DNA of 64,000 nucleotides from Hyphomicrobiales bacterium (GTDB lineage Bacteria > Pseudomonadota > Alphaproteobacteria > Rhizobiales > Rhizobiaceae): positions 391,806-455,805 of the forward strand of contig UCHV01000011.1 in the NCBI GenBank assembly GCA_900472395.1. Reading direction: 5' to 3'. The translations under genes were made by a program, and so were the position numbers. How positions within the stretch are numbered: the stretch's first letter is position 1; the number at the start of each line of letters is the position of its first letter. Below the pieces are notes generated by a model. The model was not told the DNA's origin and ran no database searches. It saw only the letters and a program-made list of their open reading frames with translations. This document shows, piece by piece, positions 45,567 through 56,860 of this stretch.

Positions 45567-45654
45567 CAAAACCCTTCCAGCCGCGCCCGTCCTCGACGCC
45601 AAACTATACCGTTCTCGGCCTGACGGAAAAATCCGGCCAATTTCAGGCAGGATT

Positions 45655-45687
45655 AACGGATGATGCGCAGATGCGCAATCATCCGTT
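45655..45687 (-). terminator. Hairpin after ileS
   Basis: Long imperfect stem of 14 bp with one bulged A (45655-45668 and 45673-45687), loop AGAT, 12 bp after the ileS stop. It lacks a T-tract, so it may slow or end transcription only with Rho, or protect the mRNA end. Confidence 0.5.
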
Positions 45688-45698
45688 ACCTTTCAACA

Positions 45699-48650
45699 TC
45701 AACCAAGTCTACCGAGCTTGGCCAGTTCATGCAGCGCTTCGGCATCACGCGCCGAAACATCCGGATAGGTGGCATCCGAACCGACATCCGTCGTCACCCG
45801 CCACGAACGGGCGCATTTGGTGCCTTCAGCCAGCTTCGGCTCGACAGAAACGCCCGCCACTTCGGCCAGACGGAACGCGTCAGCCGGGCCTTCGCCCGAC
45901 GTGATCGTGATGGCCGAGGTGATGCAGGTTTCCTCGAATTCGAGACCTTCCAGCGCCTTCAACAATTCGGCATCGGCAACATAAACGACCGGGGCCGCTT
46001 CCAGCGACGAGCCGATGCGCTTGTCCTTGCGCTCGATTTCGAGAGCGCCTGTCACAACCGAACGCACCTTGCGGATCTTTGCCCACTTTTCGGCAACGGC
46101 TTCGTTTTTCCACTCGGCCGGCACATCCGGGAACTGTTCGAGGTGAACAGACACCGCATCCGGCTTCAAGGACAGCCATGCTTCTTCGGTGGTGAACGGC
46201 AGCATCGGCGCAAGCCACGTCACCGTGCATTCGAAGATCTTGCGGATGACGGCGAGAGCCGCACGGCGACGCAGAGACGACGGGGCGTCGCAATAGAGCG
46301 CGTCCTTGCGGATGTCGAAATAGAAGGCCGACAGTTCGATGTTGGAAAAATCGATCAGCGCGCGGGCGATCTTCTTGAACTCGAACGCGTCATACCCTTC
46401 GCGCACCAGCTTATCCAGCTCGGACAGACGGTGCAGCATCAGCTTTTCGAGCTCAGGCAGTTCCGCGTAAGTGATCTCTTCGCCATCGTCATGCGCCAGC
46501 GTGCCGAGCATCCAGCGGATGGTGTTGCGCAGCTTGCGATAGGCGTCGACATTGGTCTGGATGATCGTCTTGCCGAGGCGCTGATCCTCCCAGTAATCCG
46601 TGGTCATGACCCAGAGGCGCAGGATGTCGGCGCCGGCATCTTTCATTACGTCCTGCGGCGACACGACGTTGCCGAGCGACTTCGACATCTTCTGGCCCTT
46701 TTCATCCATGGTGAAACCATGGGTGACGACCGTATCGTAAGGGGCGCGGCCGCGGGTGGCAGCCGATTCCAGCAGCGAAGAATGGAACCAGCCACGATGC
46801 TGGTCGGAACCTTCGAGATAGACGTCGGCCGGCCATTTCAGGTCGGGGCGATCTTCCAGCGTAAAGGTGTGGGTGGAGCCACTGTCGAACCAGACATCGA
46901 GGATGTCCATGACCTGGGTCCACTTGGCGTGATCGTGCTCGGACCCAAGGAAACGATCCTTGGCGCCGGCTGCAAACCATGCGTCCGCACCTTCGGCATC
47001 GAAAGCCTCGAGGATGCGGGCGTTGACGGCCTCGTCCTGCAGGACATTGCCCTCTTCATCGGCAAACACGCAGATCGGGACGCCCCATGCGCGCTGACGC
47101 GACAGAACCCAATCCGGGCGCTGTTCGATCATGGCACGCAGGCGGTTCTGGCCGCCGGCCGGGACGAAACGTGTGTCGTCGATGGCCGACAGGGCGCGGG
47201 TGCGCAGCGTCGTGCCGTCATCTAAGTCCTTGTCCATATAGACGAACCACTGCGGCGTGTTGCGGAAGATGATCGGCTTCTTGGAGCGCCAGGAATGCGG
47301 ATACTGATGCTTCAGGCGGCCACGGGCAAACAGCGCGTTGCGTTCGATCAGCGCCTTGATGACGCGGTCGTTGGCATCACCCTTCTTGCCATTGTCATCC
47401 ATGACGCGGGCGCCTTCGAAACCGGGGGCGTCGGAGGTGTAGGTGCCGCTATCATCGACCGGGAACGGGATGCGCGGATCGACGCCACGGGCTTCGAGTT
47501 CCTTGACGGAGGACATCCATGCGTCAAAGTCTTCGCGACCGTGCGACGGTGCGGTGTGGACGAAACCAGTACCGGCATCGTCGGTGACGTGATCGCCGGC
47601 GAGAAGCGGTACGACAAAATCGTAGCCGAGGTCCTTCAACGGATGCGCAGCATTGATGGCGCCGAGTTCTTCGGCGGAAACGTCACGCAGACGCTTGAAG
47701 GCGAGCTTTGCCTTGGCGGCGGATTCTTCCGACAGGCCATCGGCGAAGATCAGCTTTTCACCCGGCTGCGGGCCAAAATCGTTGGCAGCCTCGGTGACCT
47801 CGTAAAGGCCATAGGCGACGCGCGGCGAAAACGCGATGGCGCGGTTACCGGGGATGGTCCATGGCGTGGTCGTCCAGATGACGACGGACGCTTCCGCAGC
47901 CAACAAATCAGGGTACTCGAAATTGCCGTCAACGACGTTTGCTGGACGCACTGCAGAGACCACCGGGAACTTCACCCAGATCGTGTCGCTCTCGTAATCG
48001 TGGTATTCGACCTCGGCTTCCGCCAGCGCCGTGCGCTCGACAACCGACCACATGATCGGCTTCGACCCGCGATAAAGCTGGCCGCTCATGGCGATTTTCA
48101 AGAGTTCGCCGGCGATGCGGCTTTCCGCGTGAAAATTCATCGTCAGATACGGATTGTCGAAATCGCCGACGATGCCGAGGCGCTTGAATTCTTCGCCCTG
48201 GATCTTGATCCACTTTTCAGCATAGGCGCGGCATTCCTTGCGGAATTCGATCATCGCGTCTGGCTGTTTCAGGTCCGGCTTTGCCTTGCCCTTGGCGCGG
48301 TAGTTTTCTTCCTCGATCTTCCACTCGATCGGCAGACCGTGGCAATCCCAGCCCGGGACGTAGTTCGAGTCAAAGCCGCGCATCTGGAACGAGCGGGTGA
48401 TGACATCCTTGAGGATCTTGTTGAGCGCGTGGCCGATATGGATGTTGCCGTTGGCATAGGGAGGGCCATCGTGCAGCACGAATTTTGTCCGGCCGGCGGC
48501 GGAGGCGCGCAGCTTTTTGTAAAGATCCATCTCGCGCCAGCGGGCAACGGTTTCCGGTTCCTTCTGCGGCAGACCGGCGCGCATCGGGAATTCGGTTTCC
48601 GGCAGATAGAGGGTTTTCGAGTAATCGAGCTTTTCTGCGTTATCGGTCAT
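45699..48650 (-). CDS. ileS: Isoleucyl-tRNA synthetase
   Basis: Class I aminoacyl-tRNA synthetase charging tRNA-Ile, with editing against valine. 983 aa. HIGH motif in [15 protein letters not shown] and KMSKS in [12 protein letters not shown] (about residue 650); the editing domain with [11 protein letters not shown] and the anticodon-binding end are complete. No C-terminal zinc-finger is seen. The ATG at 48650 is chosen over a TTG nine bases upstream. Confidence 0.96.
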   Translation of the reverse strand: MTDNAEKLDYSKTLYLPETEFPMRAGLPQKEPETVARWREMDLYKKLRASAAGRTKFVLHDGPPYANGNIHIGHALNKILKDVITRSFQMRGFDSNYVPGWDCHGLPIEWKIEEENYRAKGKAKPDLKQPDAMIEFRKECRAYAEKWIKIQGEEFKRLGIVGDFDNPYLTMNFHAESRIAGELLKIAMSGQLYRGSKPIMWSVVERTALAEAEVEYHDYESDTIWVKFPVVSAVRPANVVDGNFEYPDLLAAEASVVIWTTTPWTIPGNRAIAFSPRVAYGLYEVTEAANDFGPQPGEKLIFADGLSEESAAKAKLAFKRLRDVSAEELGAINAAHPLKDLGYDFVVPLLAGDHVTDDAGTGFVHTAPSHGREDFDAWMSSVKELEARGVDPRIPFPVDDSGTYTSDAPGFEGARVMDDNGKKGDANDRVIKALIERNALFARGRLKHQYPHSWRSKKPIIFRNTPQWFVYMDKDLDDGTTLRTRALSAIDDTRFVPAGGQNRLRAMIEQRPDWVLSRQRAWGVPICVFADEEGNVLQDEAVNARILEAFDAEGADAWFAAGAKDRFLGSEHDHAKWTQVMDILDVWFDSGSTHTFTLEDRPDLKWPADVYLEGSDQHRGWFHSSLLESAATRGRAPYDTVVTHGFTMDEKGQKMSKSLGNVVSPQDVMKDAGADILRLWVMTTDYWEDQRLGKTIIQTNVDAYRKLRNTIRWMLGTLAHDDGEEITYAELPELEKLMLHRLSELDKLVREGYDAFEFKKIARALIDFSNIELSAFYFDIRKDALYCDAPSSLRRRAALAVIRKIFECTVTWLAPMLPFTTEEAWLSLKPDAVSVHLEQFPDVPAEWKNEAVAEKWAKIRKVRSVVTGALEIERKDKRIGSSLEAAPVVYVADAELLKALEGLEFEETCITSAITITSGEGPADAFRLAEVAGVSVEPKLAEGTKCARSWRVTTDVGSDATYPDVSARDAEALHELAKLGRLG

Positions 48651-48891
48651 GTCTGGCAATCGTCTCTTGGCGCCGGCAAGGGGCGCATGCGGGAAAATGT
48701 CGGTGGCGAAGGCGCATCAACAAGCGCCAAAATCCCGGACCTTCCGGCCGCTGCTTACAGCGCGCGGAAAGCCGGGCCGATAATTCGTATGATCATCTTG
48801 ATCTGAGCCGACCGGAAATCTGTCATGACCGCGGTTATTACGGGGTTTTATGGCGGAAAGGAAGGGGGAATTGGGCGACGGTACGAGATGA

Positions 48892-48919
48892 TTGCCTCAC
48901 GACCAAGGCCGCGTATACT
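48892..48919 (+). promoter_or_regulatory. Promoter of the hicB-like/hicA pair
   Basis: Sigma70-like -35 TTGCCT (48892-48897) and -10 TATACT (48914-48919) with a 16-bp spacer, 40 bp before the first gene. The remaining part of the 309-bp gap upstream of this pair (48651-48959) holds the divergent ileS leader; I see no other gene or motif there. Confidence 0.5.
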
Positions 48920-48959
48920 CTCAAGGCAATCGCACCGAAACAACGTCTGGGTCATGGTT

Positions 48960-49211
48960 ATGAAAAGAACGTTTTTCGTCCGGGCCATCTGGGACGATGA
49001 GGCGAAGGTCTTTTATTCCGAAAGCGATATAGATGGCCTGCATATCGAGGCCGCTACTGTGGACGCCTTCGAGGACGTGTTGTTTGACGCAGCCATAGAC
49101 CTGATCGTCGCCAACCACATGTCGGCATCGGATCTCGCGGACACCCCGATCAGGGATCTCATTCCGGCAATTCTCTGGGAAAGACCCGTCAGTGTTCCGG
49201 CTGCCGCCTGA
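48960..49211 (+). CDS. HicB-like antitoxin, DUF1902
   Basis: 83 aa. KRTFFVRAIWDDEAKVFYSE and DIDGLHIEAATVDAFEDVL are the DUF1902/HicB partial RNase H-like fold; the C-terminal LADTPIRDLIPAILWERPV is the part that would contact HicA. The stop overlaps the next ATG by 1 nt (TGATG). Start at 48960 or 48954; the frame continues upstream but the family starts here. Confidence 0.82.
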   Translation: MKRTFFVRAIWDDEAKVFYSESDIDGLHIEAATVDAFEDVLFDAAIDLIVANHMSASDLADTPIRDLIPAILWERPVSVPAAA

Positions 49212-49408
49212 TGGTCGACGGTTTTTACAAAACCGTCCGCGGCATCATTTCGGAATTAGGCTATGAATACCTGACCAACGCAAAAGGCTCGCACGAGAAA
49301 TGGCGCTCGCGTGAAACAGGAAAAATCATATTGCTTCCGCGCCATCTGTTCAGCCGTCACACAGCCAACGCCATTCTGAAAGATGCCGGCTCAGACAAGC
49401 GCCTGTGA
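49211..49408 (+). CDS. hicA: HicA-family toxin
   Basis: 65 aa. Double-stranded RNA-binding-like fold of YcfA/HicA, which cleaves mRNA. The catalytic His is in NAKGSHEKWRS and the second basic segment LPRHLFSRHTANAILKDAG is also typical. Order is antitoxin then toxin, with a 1-nt overlap. It ends 15 bp before the convergent BrnA-like gene. Confidence 0.85.
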   Translation: MVDGFYKTVRGIISELGYEYLTNAKGSHEKWRSRETGKIILLPRHLFSRHTANAILKDAGSDKRL

Positions 49409-49423
49409 AAGACGCTTGCAGCC

Positions 49424-49663
49424 TCAATCCTTCGGATTCTCTGCCATCACAGCGCGCAGCGCATCGTTGATGCGATCCTGCCAGCCCGGTCCATCTTCCT
49501 GAAAATACTCGATCACGGCGCTGTCGAGCTTGATCGTCACCTGTTCCTTCACCGAGGGCGGAGCGCGCTTTTCAACGGCGGGTGCGGCGGTCTTCTTGAC
49601 GGGTGCAAACAGGGCTTCGGCGGCATCCTTAAGGTTTGCCGGGCGGCGCGGGGTGGTGGCCAT
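49424..49663 (-). CDS. Orphan BrnA-like ribbon-helix-helix protein
   Basis: 79 aa. The C-terminal VTIKLDSAVIEYFQEDGPGW and INDALRAVM match the BrnA antitoxin signature. No BrnT toxin gene is next to it. It starts 4 bp after ribF on the same strand, so it is transcribed with ribF and may autoregulate or buffer the distant brnTA pair. The N-terminus is Ala/Pro/Lys-rich. Confidence 0.78.
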   Translation of the reverse strand: MATTPRRPANLKDAAEALFAPVKKTAAPAVEKRAPPSVKEQVTIKLDSAVIEYFQEDGPGWQDRINDALRAVMAENPKD

Positions 49664-49667
49664 TGAA

Positions 49668-50672
49668 CTAATCTCCGTTTTTCGCAGTCTGCGCGAAAGC
49701 GATGTCCATATCCAGAGGGCCCAGCGGCTGAACGCCGGACAGAAGCGCCCTTGCCTCTTCCTCGTCGCGCTTGATCTGGGCGACCAGCGGGTCCAGCCCG
49801 TCGAATTTCAGCTCGTCGCGCAGGAAACCGAAAAAGGACACGGCGCAGACCTCGCCGTAGAGATCGCCGGAAAAATCGAAGAGATAGGTTTCGAGAAGCG
49901 CTGCACCGTTTTCCGTCACCGTCGGGCGGCGGCCGTAACTGGCGACGCCGTCGTAAAGCTCGCCATTGGGGCGACGGAAACGCACGGCGTAAATGCCGTT
50001 GCGCAACTCCGCCTCGCCCGGCAGCGACATGTTGGCGGTCGGAAAACCGATCTGGCGGCCAAGCTTCTGGCCGTCGATGACTTCCGCTTCCACCGTATAT
50101 CGATAACCGAGCAGACCCGCGGCGCCGACCATATCCCCTTGCGCGATCAGTTCGCGGATGCGGCTCGACGACACGACGTCGGCGTTTTCATCGCGAAACG
50201 CATCGACCAGCGAGACGGTGAAACCGTGGCGTTCGCCCGATGCCATGAGGAAAGCCGGACCACCTTCGCGGCCCTTGCCGAAATGGAAATCGAAACCGGT
50301 GACGACGGCGCTTGCGCTCAGCCAGTCGATCAGGATCGTCTGGATGAATTCTTCCGCCGAACGGCCGGCAAATTCCTTGTCGAACGGATATTCGATGACG
50401 GCGGAAAAACCCATGGCTTCGAGAATGCGGGCTTTCAGCGGTGCGGCCGTCAGGCGGCAGACCGGCTGATCCGGTTTGAAAACGGTGCGCGGATGCGGCT
50501 CGAACGTCAGCACAAGGGCGGGCACGCCGCGCTCGGCCGCAAGTTCCAGCGCCCGCTCCAGCACGCTGCGATGGCCGCGATGCACACCATCGAAATTGCC
50601 GATGGCAATCACGCCGCCCTTCAAGGTTTCGGGCAGCGGGTCTTTTTTCTCATTGCGATGGAAAACGGTCAT
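49668..50672 (-). CDS. ribF: Bifunctional riboflavin kinase / FAD synthetase
   Basis: 334 aa. N-terminal FAD synthetase (IAIGNFDGVHRGHRSVL, SSSRIRELIAQGDM) and C-terminal riboflavin kinase (GRQIGFPTANM, LRNGIYAVRF, TYLFDFSGDLYGE). Makes FMN and FAD. The ATG before TVFHRNEK is taken; the gene lies 16 bp after the HAD-like gene and before the BrnA-like one. Confidence 0.94.
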   Translation of the reverse strand: MTVFHRNEKKDPLPETLKGGVIAIGNFDGVHRGHRSVLERALELAAERGVPALVLTFEPHPRTVFKPDQPVCRLTAAPLKARILEAMGFSAVIEYPFDKEFAGRSAEEFIQTILIDWLSASAVVTGFDFHFGKGREGGPAFLMASGERHGFTVSLVDAFRDENADVVSSSRIRELIAQGDMVGAAGLLGYRYTVEAEVIDGQKLGRQIGFPTANMSLPGEAELRNGIYAVRFRRPNGELYDGVASYGRRPTVTENGAALLETYLFDFSGDLYGEVCAVSFFGFLRDELKFDGLDPLVAQIKRDEEEARALLSGVQPLGPLDMDIAFAQTAKNGD

Positions 50673-50688
50673 TCCGAAAACATTCCGT

Positions 50689-51537
50689 TCAGGCCAGCCG
50701 TGGCATCCAGAATTTTGGCGTGGCATTTTCTCCGGCAAGCCAGGCTTTCAGGATCGCTTCGTCCGTCTGGCCGCCCACCGTGTATTCTGCAGCATGGATG
50801 CCGCCGCTGATATAAAGCAGGTCGAGCTTTTGCGAAAGCGCACCACGCACATCGGTCGGCATGCCATCACCGATGGCGAGGATTTTCGAACGCTCGACCG
50901 GACCGCGCGCCTGTTCGGCCTGCGCAATTGCCGCCTCGTAGATCGGGTGATGCGGTTTGCCGGCGATCTGGCTTTTGCCGCCCAGCTGTTCGTAATAGGC
51001 GGCAACGGCACCGGCGCAGGGGATCATCTTGTGACCACGCTCGACGATCAGGTCCGGGTTGGCGCAGATGAACGGCAGGTCGCGCGCCACCCATGCCTTC
51101 AGCATGTCGGTATAATCTTCCGGCACTTCCTTTTCGTCATCGAAAAAGCCGGTGCAGACGATGCTTTCCGCCTCTTCCGCAGATGTGACGGTGACGCCGA
51201 GATCGTCGAGCAGATTGAGGTCACGCTCGGGGCCGAGCAGAAACACCTTCTTCGGGCCTTCGGCGATCAGTTTGCGGGTAACGTCACCCGAGGTGACGAT
51301 GCGGTCATAGGTTTCGTCGGCAACGTTCAAGGCGCGCATCTGGATGATGACATCGGCGGAGCGGCGCGGAGAATTGGTGATCAGAACAACGGTGGCACCC
51401 GATGCACGGGCACCGGCCAGGGCCTCGCAGGACTGCGGAAAGGCTTCGACGCCGTTATGCACGACACCCCAGACATCGGAAAGAACGACGTCATAACCGC
51501 CGGTCACTTCGCTCAAGCTCTGGATACGCTGTGTCAT
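50689..51537 (-). CDS. HAD-superfamily hydrolase, TIGR01459 type
   Basis: 282 aa. The class IIA HAD pattern is seen: motif I DVWGVVHNG, VVLITNSPRRS, GKPHHPIYEAAI and ILAIGDGMPTDVRGAL. Family members are NagD-like phosphatases of unknown substrate. Neighbour of ribF in many alphaproteobacteria, 16 bp upstream here. Confidence 0.88.
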   Translation of the reverse strand: MTQRIQSLSEVTGGYDVVLSDVWGVVHNGVEAFPQSCEALAGARASGATVVLITNSPRRSADVIIQMRALNVADETYDRIVTSGDVTRKLIAEGPKKVFLLGPERDLNLLDDLGVTVTSAEEAESIVCTGFFDDEKEVPEDYTDMLKAWVARDLPFICANPDLIVERGHKMIPCAGAVAAYYEQLGGKSQIAGKPHHPIYEAAIAQAEQARGPVERSKILAIGDGMPTDVRGALSQKLDLLYISGGIHAAEYTVGGQTDEAILKAWLAGENATPKFWMPRLA

Positions 51538-51670
51538 GCCTGTCTGCCTGCCATATGAGAAAAATCAGGCGTTCATGTCGCAAAGCACAATGACGATGGC
51601 AAGGGCATTTGCGGTTTCAGCCGATATTTCACGCTGGCGTCACATGCCGGCGGAGATGCCAGGTTGAGGC

Positions 51671-53017
51671 TTATACGCTGCCGGACAGCCGCAGCGCGAG
51701 ACCGGCAATGGCGCAGAAACCAAGGACCGGCACGAGCCCCAGCCTGAAGCGGAACAGCAGCACAGCGGCCACGAAAAACAGCGCAACGGCGGCAAGATCG
51801 ATGCTGGAAAACACCGGCACCGATACGGTGAGGCCGAGCGATGGCGCCAGCGCATGTTTTTTGACCTCCGCGAAGAGGACATGCAGGCCGAACCACAAAG
51901 CCAGATTGAGAATGACGCCGACGACCGCCGCAGTGATGGCCGACAGCGCCGCCGACATGACCGCATGGCCGCGCAGCCGCTCGATGAAAGGTGCGCCGGC
52001 AAAGATGAAGATAAAACTCGGAACGAACGTGGCCCATGCCACGAGCACCGCACCAAGCGCGCCACCGGCGATGACGCCGAGCCCCGAGGCCTCGCGGAAA
52101 CCGACGAGGAAACCGACAAAGGACAGCACGAGCACCAGCGGACCGGGCGTGGTTTCGGCGAGTGCCAGACCATCGACCATTTCGCCGGCACGCAGCCAGC
52201 CGTAATCTTCCACCGCGACCTGCGCCACATAGGCCAGAACCGCATAGGCCCCACCAAAAGTGACCAGCGCCATGCGCGAAAAGAACGAAAACATCGCCGA
52301 AAGGCTTTCAGGTGCAGAAAGCGCCCAAAGCAGAAGCAACGGCGCTTGCCAGACCGCGATCCACAACAGCAGCGAGGCGATGGCGCGCATTGGCCGGCGT
52401 TTCTGCGGCAGGTCGGCGGTTTGGGCGAGCGGCATGTTTGGCGTATCGCCCAGTTTCGCCACGAGGAACCCGGCAAAACCTGCGCCAAGCACGACAAGGG
52501 GAAATGGCAGGCCGAAAAAGAACAGCGCGACGAAGGCCGATGCGGCGATGGCGCGCAAGAAGCCGGTTTTCAGGGTTTTGCGGCCAAGCCGGATCACCGC
52601 TTCCAGGACGATCACCAGCACCCCCGCCTTCAGCCCGAAGAACAGGCCGTTCAGCCATGTCGTATCCTGAAACACCGCATAAGCGGCAGAAAGGCCGATC
52701 ATCACGAACAGGCCCGGCAGGATGAACAGAAGACCGGCAATGATGCCGCCTCTTATGCCGCAGACCAGCCAGCCGATATAGGTGGCAAGCTGCTGTGCTT
52801 CCGGCCCCGGCAAAAGCATGCAGTAATTCAGCGCATGCAGAAAACGCTCTTCCGAGATCCAGCGTTTTTCTTCCACCAGACTGCGGTGCATCATGCCGAT
52901 CTGCCCGGCCGGGCCACCGAAGCTCAAGACCCCGATGCGGGCAAAGGCGGCAGTAAGCTGTGAAAGCGTGGGCTGCGTACCGCTCTGCTGTTCCATGCCA
53001 CCATCGATCGCCGTCAT
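51671..53017 (-). CDS. chrA: Chromate transporter ChrA (CHR family, two-domain)
   Basis: 448 aa. Two tandem CHR halves: N-half with GVLSFGGPAGQIGMM and C-half with ALVTFGGAYAVLAYV, each followed by hydrophobic helices, and the PGP motif in MLLPGPEAQQLAT. Exports chromate or sulphate-like anions. No chrB regulator is seen. Divergent from the 53204 gene. Confidence 0.9.
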   Translation of the reverse strand: MTAIDGGMEQQSGTQPTLSQLTAAFARIGVLSFGGPAGQIGMMHRSLVEEKRWISEERFLHALNYCMLLPGPEAQQLATYIGWLVCGIRGGIIAGLLFILPGLFVMIGLSAAYAVFQDTTWLNGLFFGLKAGVLVIVLEAVIRLGRKTLKTGFLRAIAASAFVALFFFGLPFPLVVLGAGFAGFLVAKLGDTPNMPLAQTADLPQKRRPMRAIASLLLWIAVWQAPLLLLWALSAPESLSAMFSFFSRMALVTFGGAYAVLAYVAQVAVEDYGWLRAGEMVDGLALAETTPGPLVLVLSFVGFLVGFREASGLGVIAGGALGAVLVAWATFVPSFIFIFAGAPFIERLRGHAVMSAALSAITAAVVGVILNLALWFGLHVLFAEVKKHALAPSLGLTVSVPVFSSIDLAAVALFFVAAVLLFRFRLGLVPVLGFCAIAGLALRLSGSV

Positions 53018-53203
53018 ATGTGCCCTCTGCCTGCGGCACTATGACCGGAAAGCATCTTCTAAAAATGTCATGCAAAAGCTGTATGACGGCTGATGTGGAG
53101 TTGTGACCAGCTTGCAGCCACACCCGCTGGCTTCTGTTCATATACAAGAGTTACGACCATATTGCCGGCTCACAGTCTTAAACGCATTCGGACAAGTAAA
53201 CAT

Positions 53204-53728
53204 ATGAATAAATCGGCCAAGGCAGCCCTGAGTTTCTCACTATTTCTCGCACTCGGAGCGGCGCAAGCCGAAGCAAATTCCGGCTTTTGCGCCAGCAAGA
53301 TAAGCGATCTGCAGCTGGATGCTTCGGTGATGGGCGCGGGATTTACCGTCGAATACATGGATGACGGCGCTGCCCAGATTTCCTGCGTCGATTGCGAGGA
53401 TATCCGCACCATTACGATCTTCATGGGTATGAACGACGACCGGGAAAAAGGCCTGAGAGACGGCACCATGACCTCGGAAGAGCTGACGAAGAACTGCCTG
53501 AAGTCGGATCCAAACTGCACGGCAAAGACGTTTGTCGAGGGACCTTCCGTCGGTTACGTGCTCGACAACAAGATTGCCACCAAGGCGCAGCGCAAATACG
53601 TTTTGTATAACGGCGGCCGGGTGGTGACATTGCGGGGAACGGCTGCGGAAGCCGATCGCGCCAAGATTTCGGCAAACACCGATACCGTGTTCCGCTCCAT
53701 TCTGCCGAAGCTGCATTGCGGGGCCTAA
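53204..53728 (+). CDS. Secreted Cys-rich hypothetical protein
   Basis: 174 aa. Signal peptide (ALSFSLFLALGAAQAEA) and a mature region with Cys in FCASK, ISCVDCED, NCLKSDPNC and LHC, suggesting disulphides and a periplasmic or outer location. No family recognised. The ATG at 53204 is chosen because the signal peptide starts there. A hairpin follows. Confidence 0.7.
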   Translation: MNKSAKAALSFSLFLALGAAQAEANSGFCASKISDLQLDASVMGAGFTVEYMDDGAAQISCVDCEDIRTITIFMGMNDDREKGLRDGTMTSEELTKNCLKSDPNCTAKTFVEGPSVGYVLDNKIATKAQRKYVLYNGGRVVTLRGTAAEADRAKISANTDTVFRSILPKLHCGA

Positions 53729-53738
53729 ACCCTTCGAC

Positions 53739-53779
53739 CATGGCGCCGTTAACGCTGTTTGAGATGGCCCGGCGCCATG
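53739..53779. terminator. Hairpin after the secreted-protein gene
   Basis: Perfect 9-bp arms CATGGCGCC / GGCGCCATG with a 23-bp loop, before the groESL promoter. No T-tract, but it could end transcription of the 53204 gene. Confidence 0.4.
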
Positions 53780-53801
53780 TGGCGAAATTTTACGGGTCTT
53801 C

Positions 53802-53830
53802 CTTGACTCGGGTCTGACCCGGTCTTATCT
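53802..53830 (+). promoter_or_regulatory. Heat-shock (RpoH-type) promoter of groESL
   Basis: CTTGAC (53802-53807) and CTTATCT (53824-53830), spacer 16 bp, agree with the alphaproteobacterial RpoH consensus (CTTG and CYTATNT). The CIRCE operator lies 8 bp downstream. Confidence 0.75.
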
Positions 53831-53838
53831 CGGTTGCG

Positions 53839-53865
53839 CTGGCACTCACATATGGGGAGTGCTAA
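53839..53865 (+). promoter_or_regulatory. CIRCE operator (HrcA binding)
   Basis: Left arm CTGGCACTC and right arm GAGTGCTAA with a 9-bp spacer. The right arm is the perfect CIRCE consensus; the left differs at two outer positions from TTAGCACTC. HrcA represses groESL from here at normal temperature. The site lies in the transcript leader. Confidence 0.9.
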
Positions 53866-53922
53866 CACCTATCACGCGAGCCTCACCGGCTCGTCCATGT
53901 CATTTGATCGAGGGATTAGACA

Positions 53923-54219
53923 ATGGCAAGCACAACTTTCCGCCCCCTGCACGATCGCGTTGTCGTCAAGCGCGTCGAGTCTGAAGAAAAGACCAAGGGT
54001 GGCATCATCATCCCTGACACCGCCAAGGAAAAGCCGGCTGAAGGCGAAATCATCGCTGTTGGCCCGGGCGCACGCGACGACAAGGGCACGCTCAACGCTC
54101 TCGACGTCAAGGTTGGCGACCGCGTTCTGTTCGGCAAGTGGTCGGGCACCGAAGTCAAGCTCGATGGCGTAGACCTTCTGATCATGAAGGAATCCGACAT
54201 CATGGGCATCATCGGCTGA
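53923..54219 (+). CDS. groES: Co-chaperonin GroES
   Basis: 98 aa. Complete family sequence: [19 protein letters not shown], the mobile loop [14 protein letters not shown], and [19 protein letters not shown] end ([27 protein letters not shown]). Lid of the GroEL folding chamber. Controlled by RpoH and CIRCE upstream; groEL follows after 73 bp. Confidence 0.98.
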   Translation: MASTTFRPLHDRVVVKRVESEEKTKGGIIIPDTAKEKPAEGEIIAVGPGARDDKGTLNALDVKVGDRVLFGKWSGTEVKLDGVDLLIMKESDIMGIIG

Positions 54220-54274
54220 TTTTTTCAGACCGATCTTCTCCATCCGATAATCAGAAATCACCATTGAGCCTTAA

Positions 54275-55936
<1,662 letters not shown>

Positions 55937-55980
55937 GACTGAAAGGTCTTATGTCTGAGCCAACCGGTTCAGGTTACGGA

Positions 55981-56007
55981 AAGGGCGGTCGCAAGGCCGC
56001 CCTTTTT
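55981..56007 (+). terminator. Rho-independent terminator of groESL
   Basis: Stem AAGGGCGG / CCGCCCTT around TCGCAAGG, followed by TTTTT. It ends the groESL operon 44 bp after the groEL stop. Confidence 0.85.
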
Positions 56008-56109
56008 CGTGTTGTGCCGACGGTAAAAACCGCCATTCTCCGTTCCGAACATTGTCCCGCCAAAACAACGCATTAGTTATGCAGCGGGGAAAAATGACAG
56101 GACTTGTTC

Positions 56110-56844
56110 ATGGCCAGCACCGCGACTGCGGATCCATCGGAAAACACGGCGCGCGCTCCATTCTGGGTTTCGACCGCTTCAGCGGCAGCGGCCGTGCTTG
56201 GCGTGCATGCGGGACAGATCATCCCGCTCTCCCCGCCTCTGCCGGAGAACACGTGGGACATGCTGACTCCGGTCGTCTTCAACTGGCAGAGTTTTTTCTG
56301 GTTCCTCTCCACATTTGCGGCCATCGTCGGTTTTCAGTGGCTGGCGGCGGGACCGACACATGAAACACCAGTCCAGTATTTTCGCTGGCATTTTTCGCGA
56401 CTTCGCGCCGGCGACCTAATTCCAGCCGGCGCCATCATCATCGTTGCCGTGCTGACCTTTCCGATCTGGGCGATCCTCGGCCCGTCGGCAACAGCTGCAC
56501 TTTTTCTCGGCTTCCTGCTGATTTTCACCAAGCCGCTGCTTCTTAATACCGGCATTGCCGGACGTATCGGCCTTGTCGTGCTGTGGTTTGCCACAGGCTG
56601 GATAGGCTCCGACTATTTCAGTGAAGCAAAAGATGTTTCGCTGCTTTGCAAACCGAATGCGCAGATCAAGCTGGTGTCTGGAGAGACGCTGACCTGCGAA
56701 ACGGTGGACGCCTTCCAGCATTACGGCATCCTTCTGTTCCGCACGCCGGACAAATCCATCTACCTGCCCGTCACGAGCGTTGATGAAACGTCGTTCGTGG
56801 CTGCCACGCAGGAGCGGGCCATTCTGCTGTTTCCGCTTCGCTAG
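56110..56844 (+). CDS. Membrane protein of unknown function
   Basis: 244 aa. Four predicted membrane helices (SFFWFLSTFAAIVGFQWL, AGAIIIVAVLTFPIWAI, ALFLGFLLIFTKPLL, IGLVVLWFATGWIG), then a soluble beta-rich C-terminal region of about 70 residues. No family recognised. The ATG at 56110 is taken over the TTG two codons earlier; GACAGGAC lies upstream. Confidence 0.72.
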   Translation: MASTATADPSENTARAPFWVSTASAAAAVLGVHAGQIIPLSPPLPENTWDMLTPVVFNWQSFFWFLSTFAAIVGFQWLAAGPTHETPVQYFRWHFSRLRAGDLIPAGAIIIVAVLTFPIWAILGPSATAALFLGFLLIFTKPLLLNTGIAGRIGLVVLWFATGWIGSDYFSEAKDVSLLCKPNAQIKLVSGETLTCETVDAFQHYGILLFRTPDKSIYLPVTSVDETSFVAATQERAILLFPLR

Positions 56845-56860
56845 GCCTGACCGGAAGCCA

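Noticed and set aside
45660..47225. 521-codon frame antisense to ileS
   Set aside because: Shadow of an essential gene with all signature motifs on the opposite strand.
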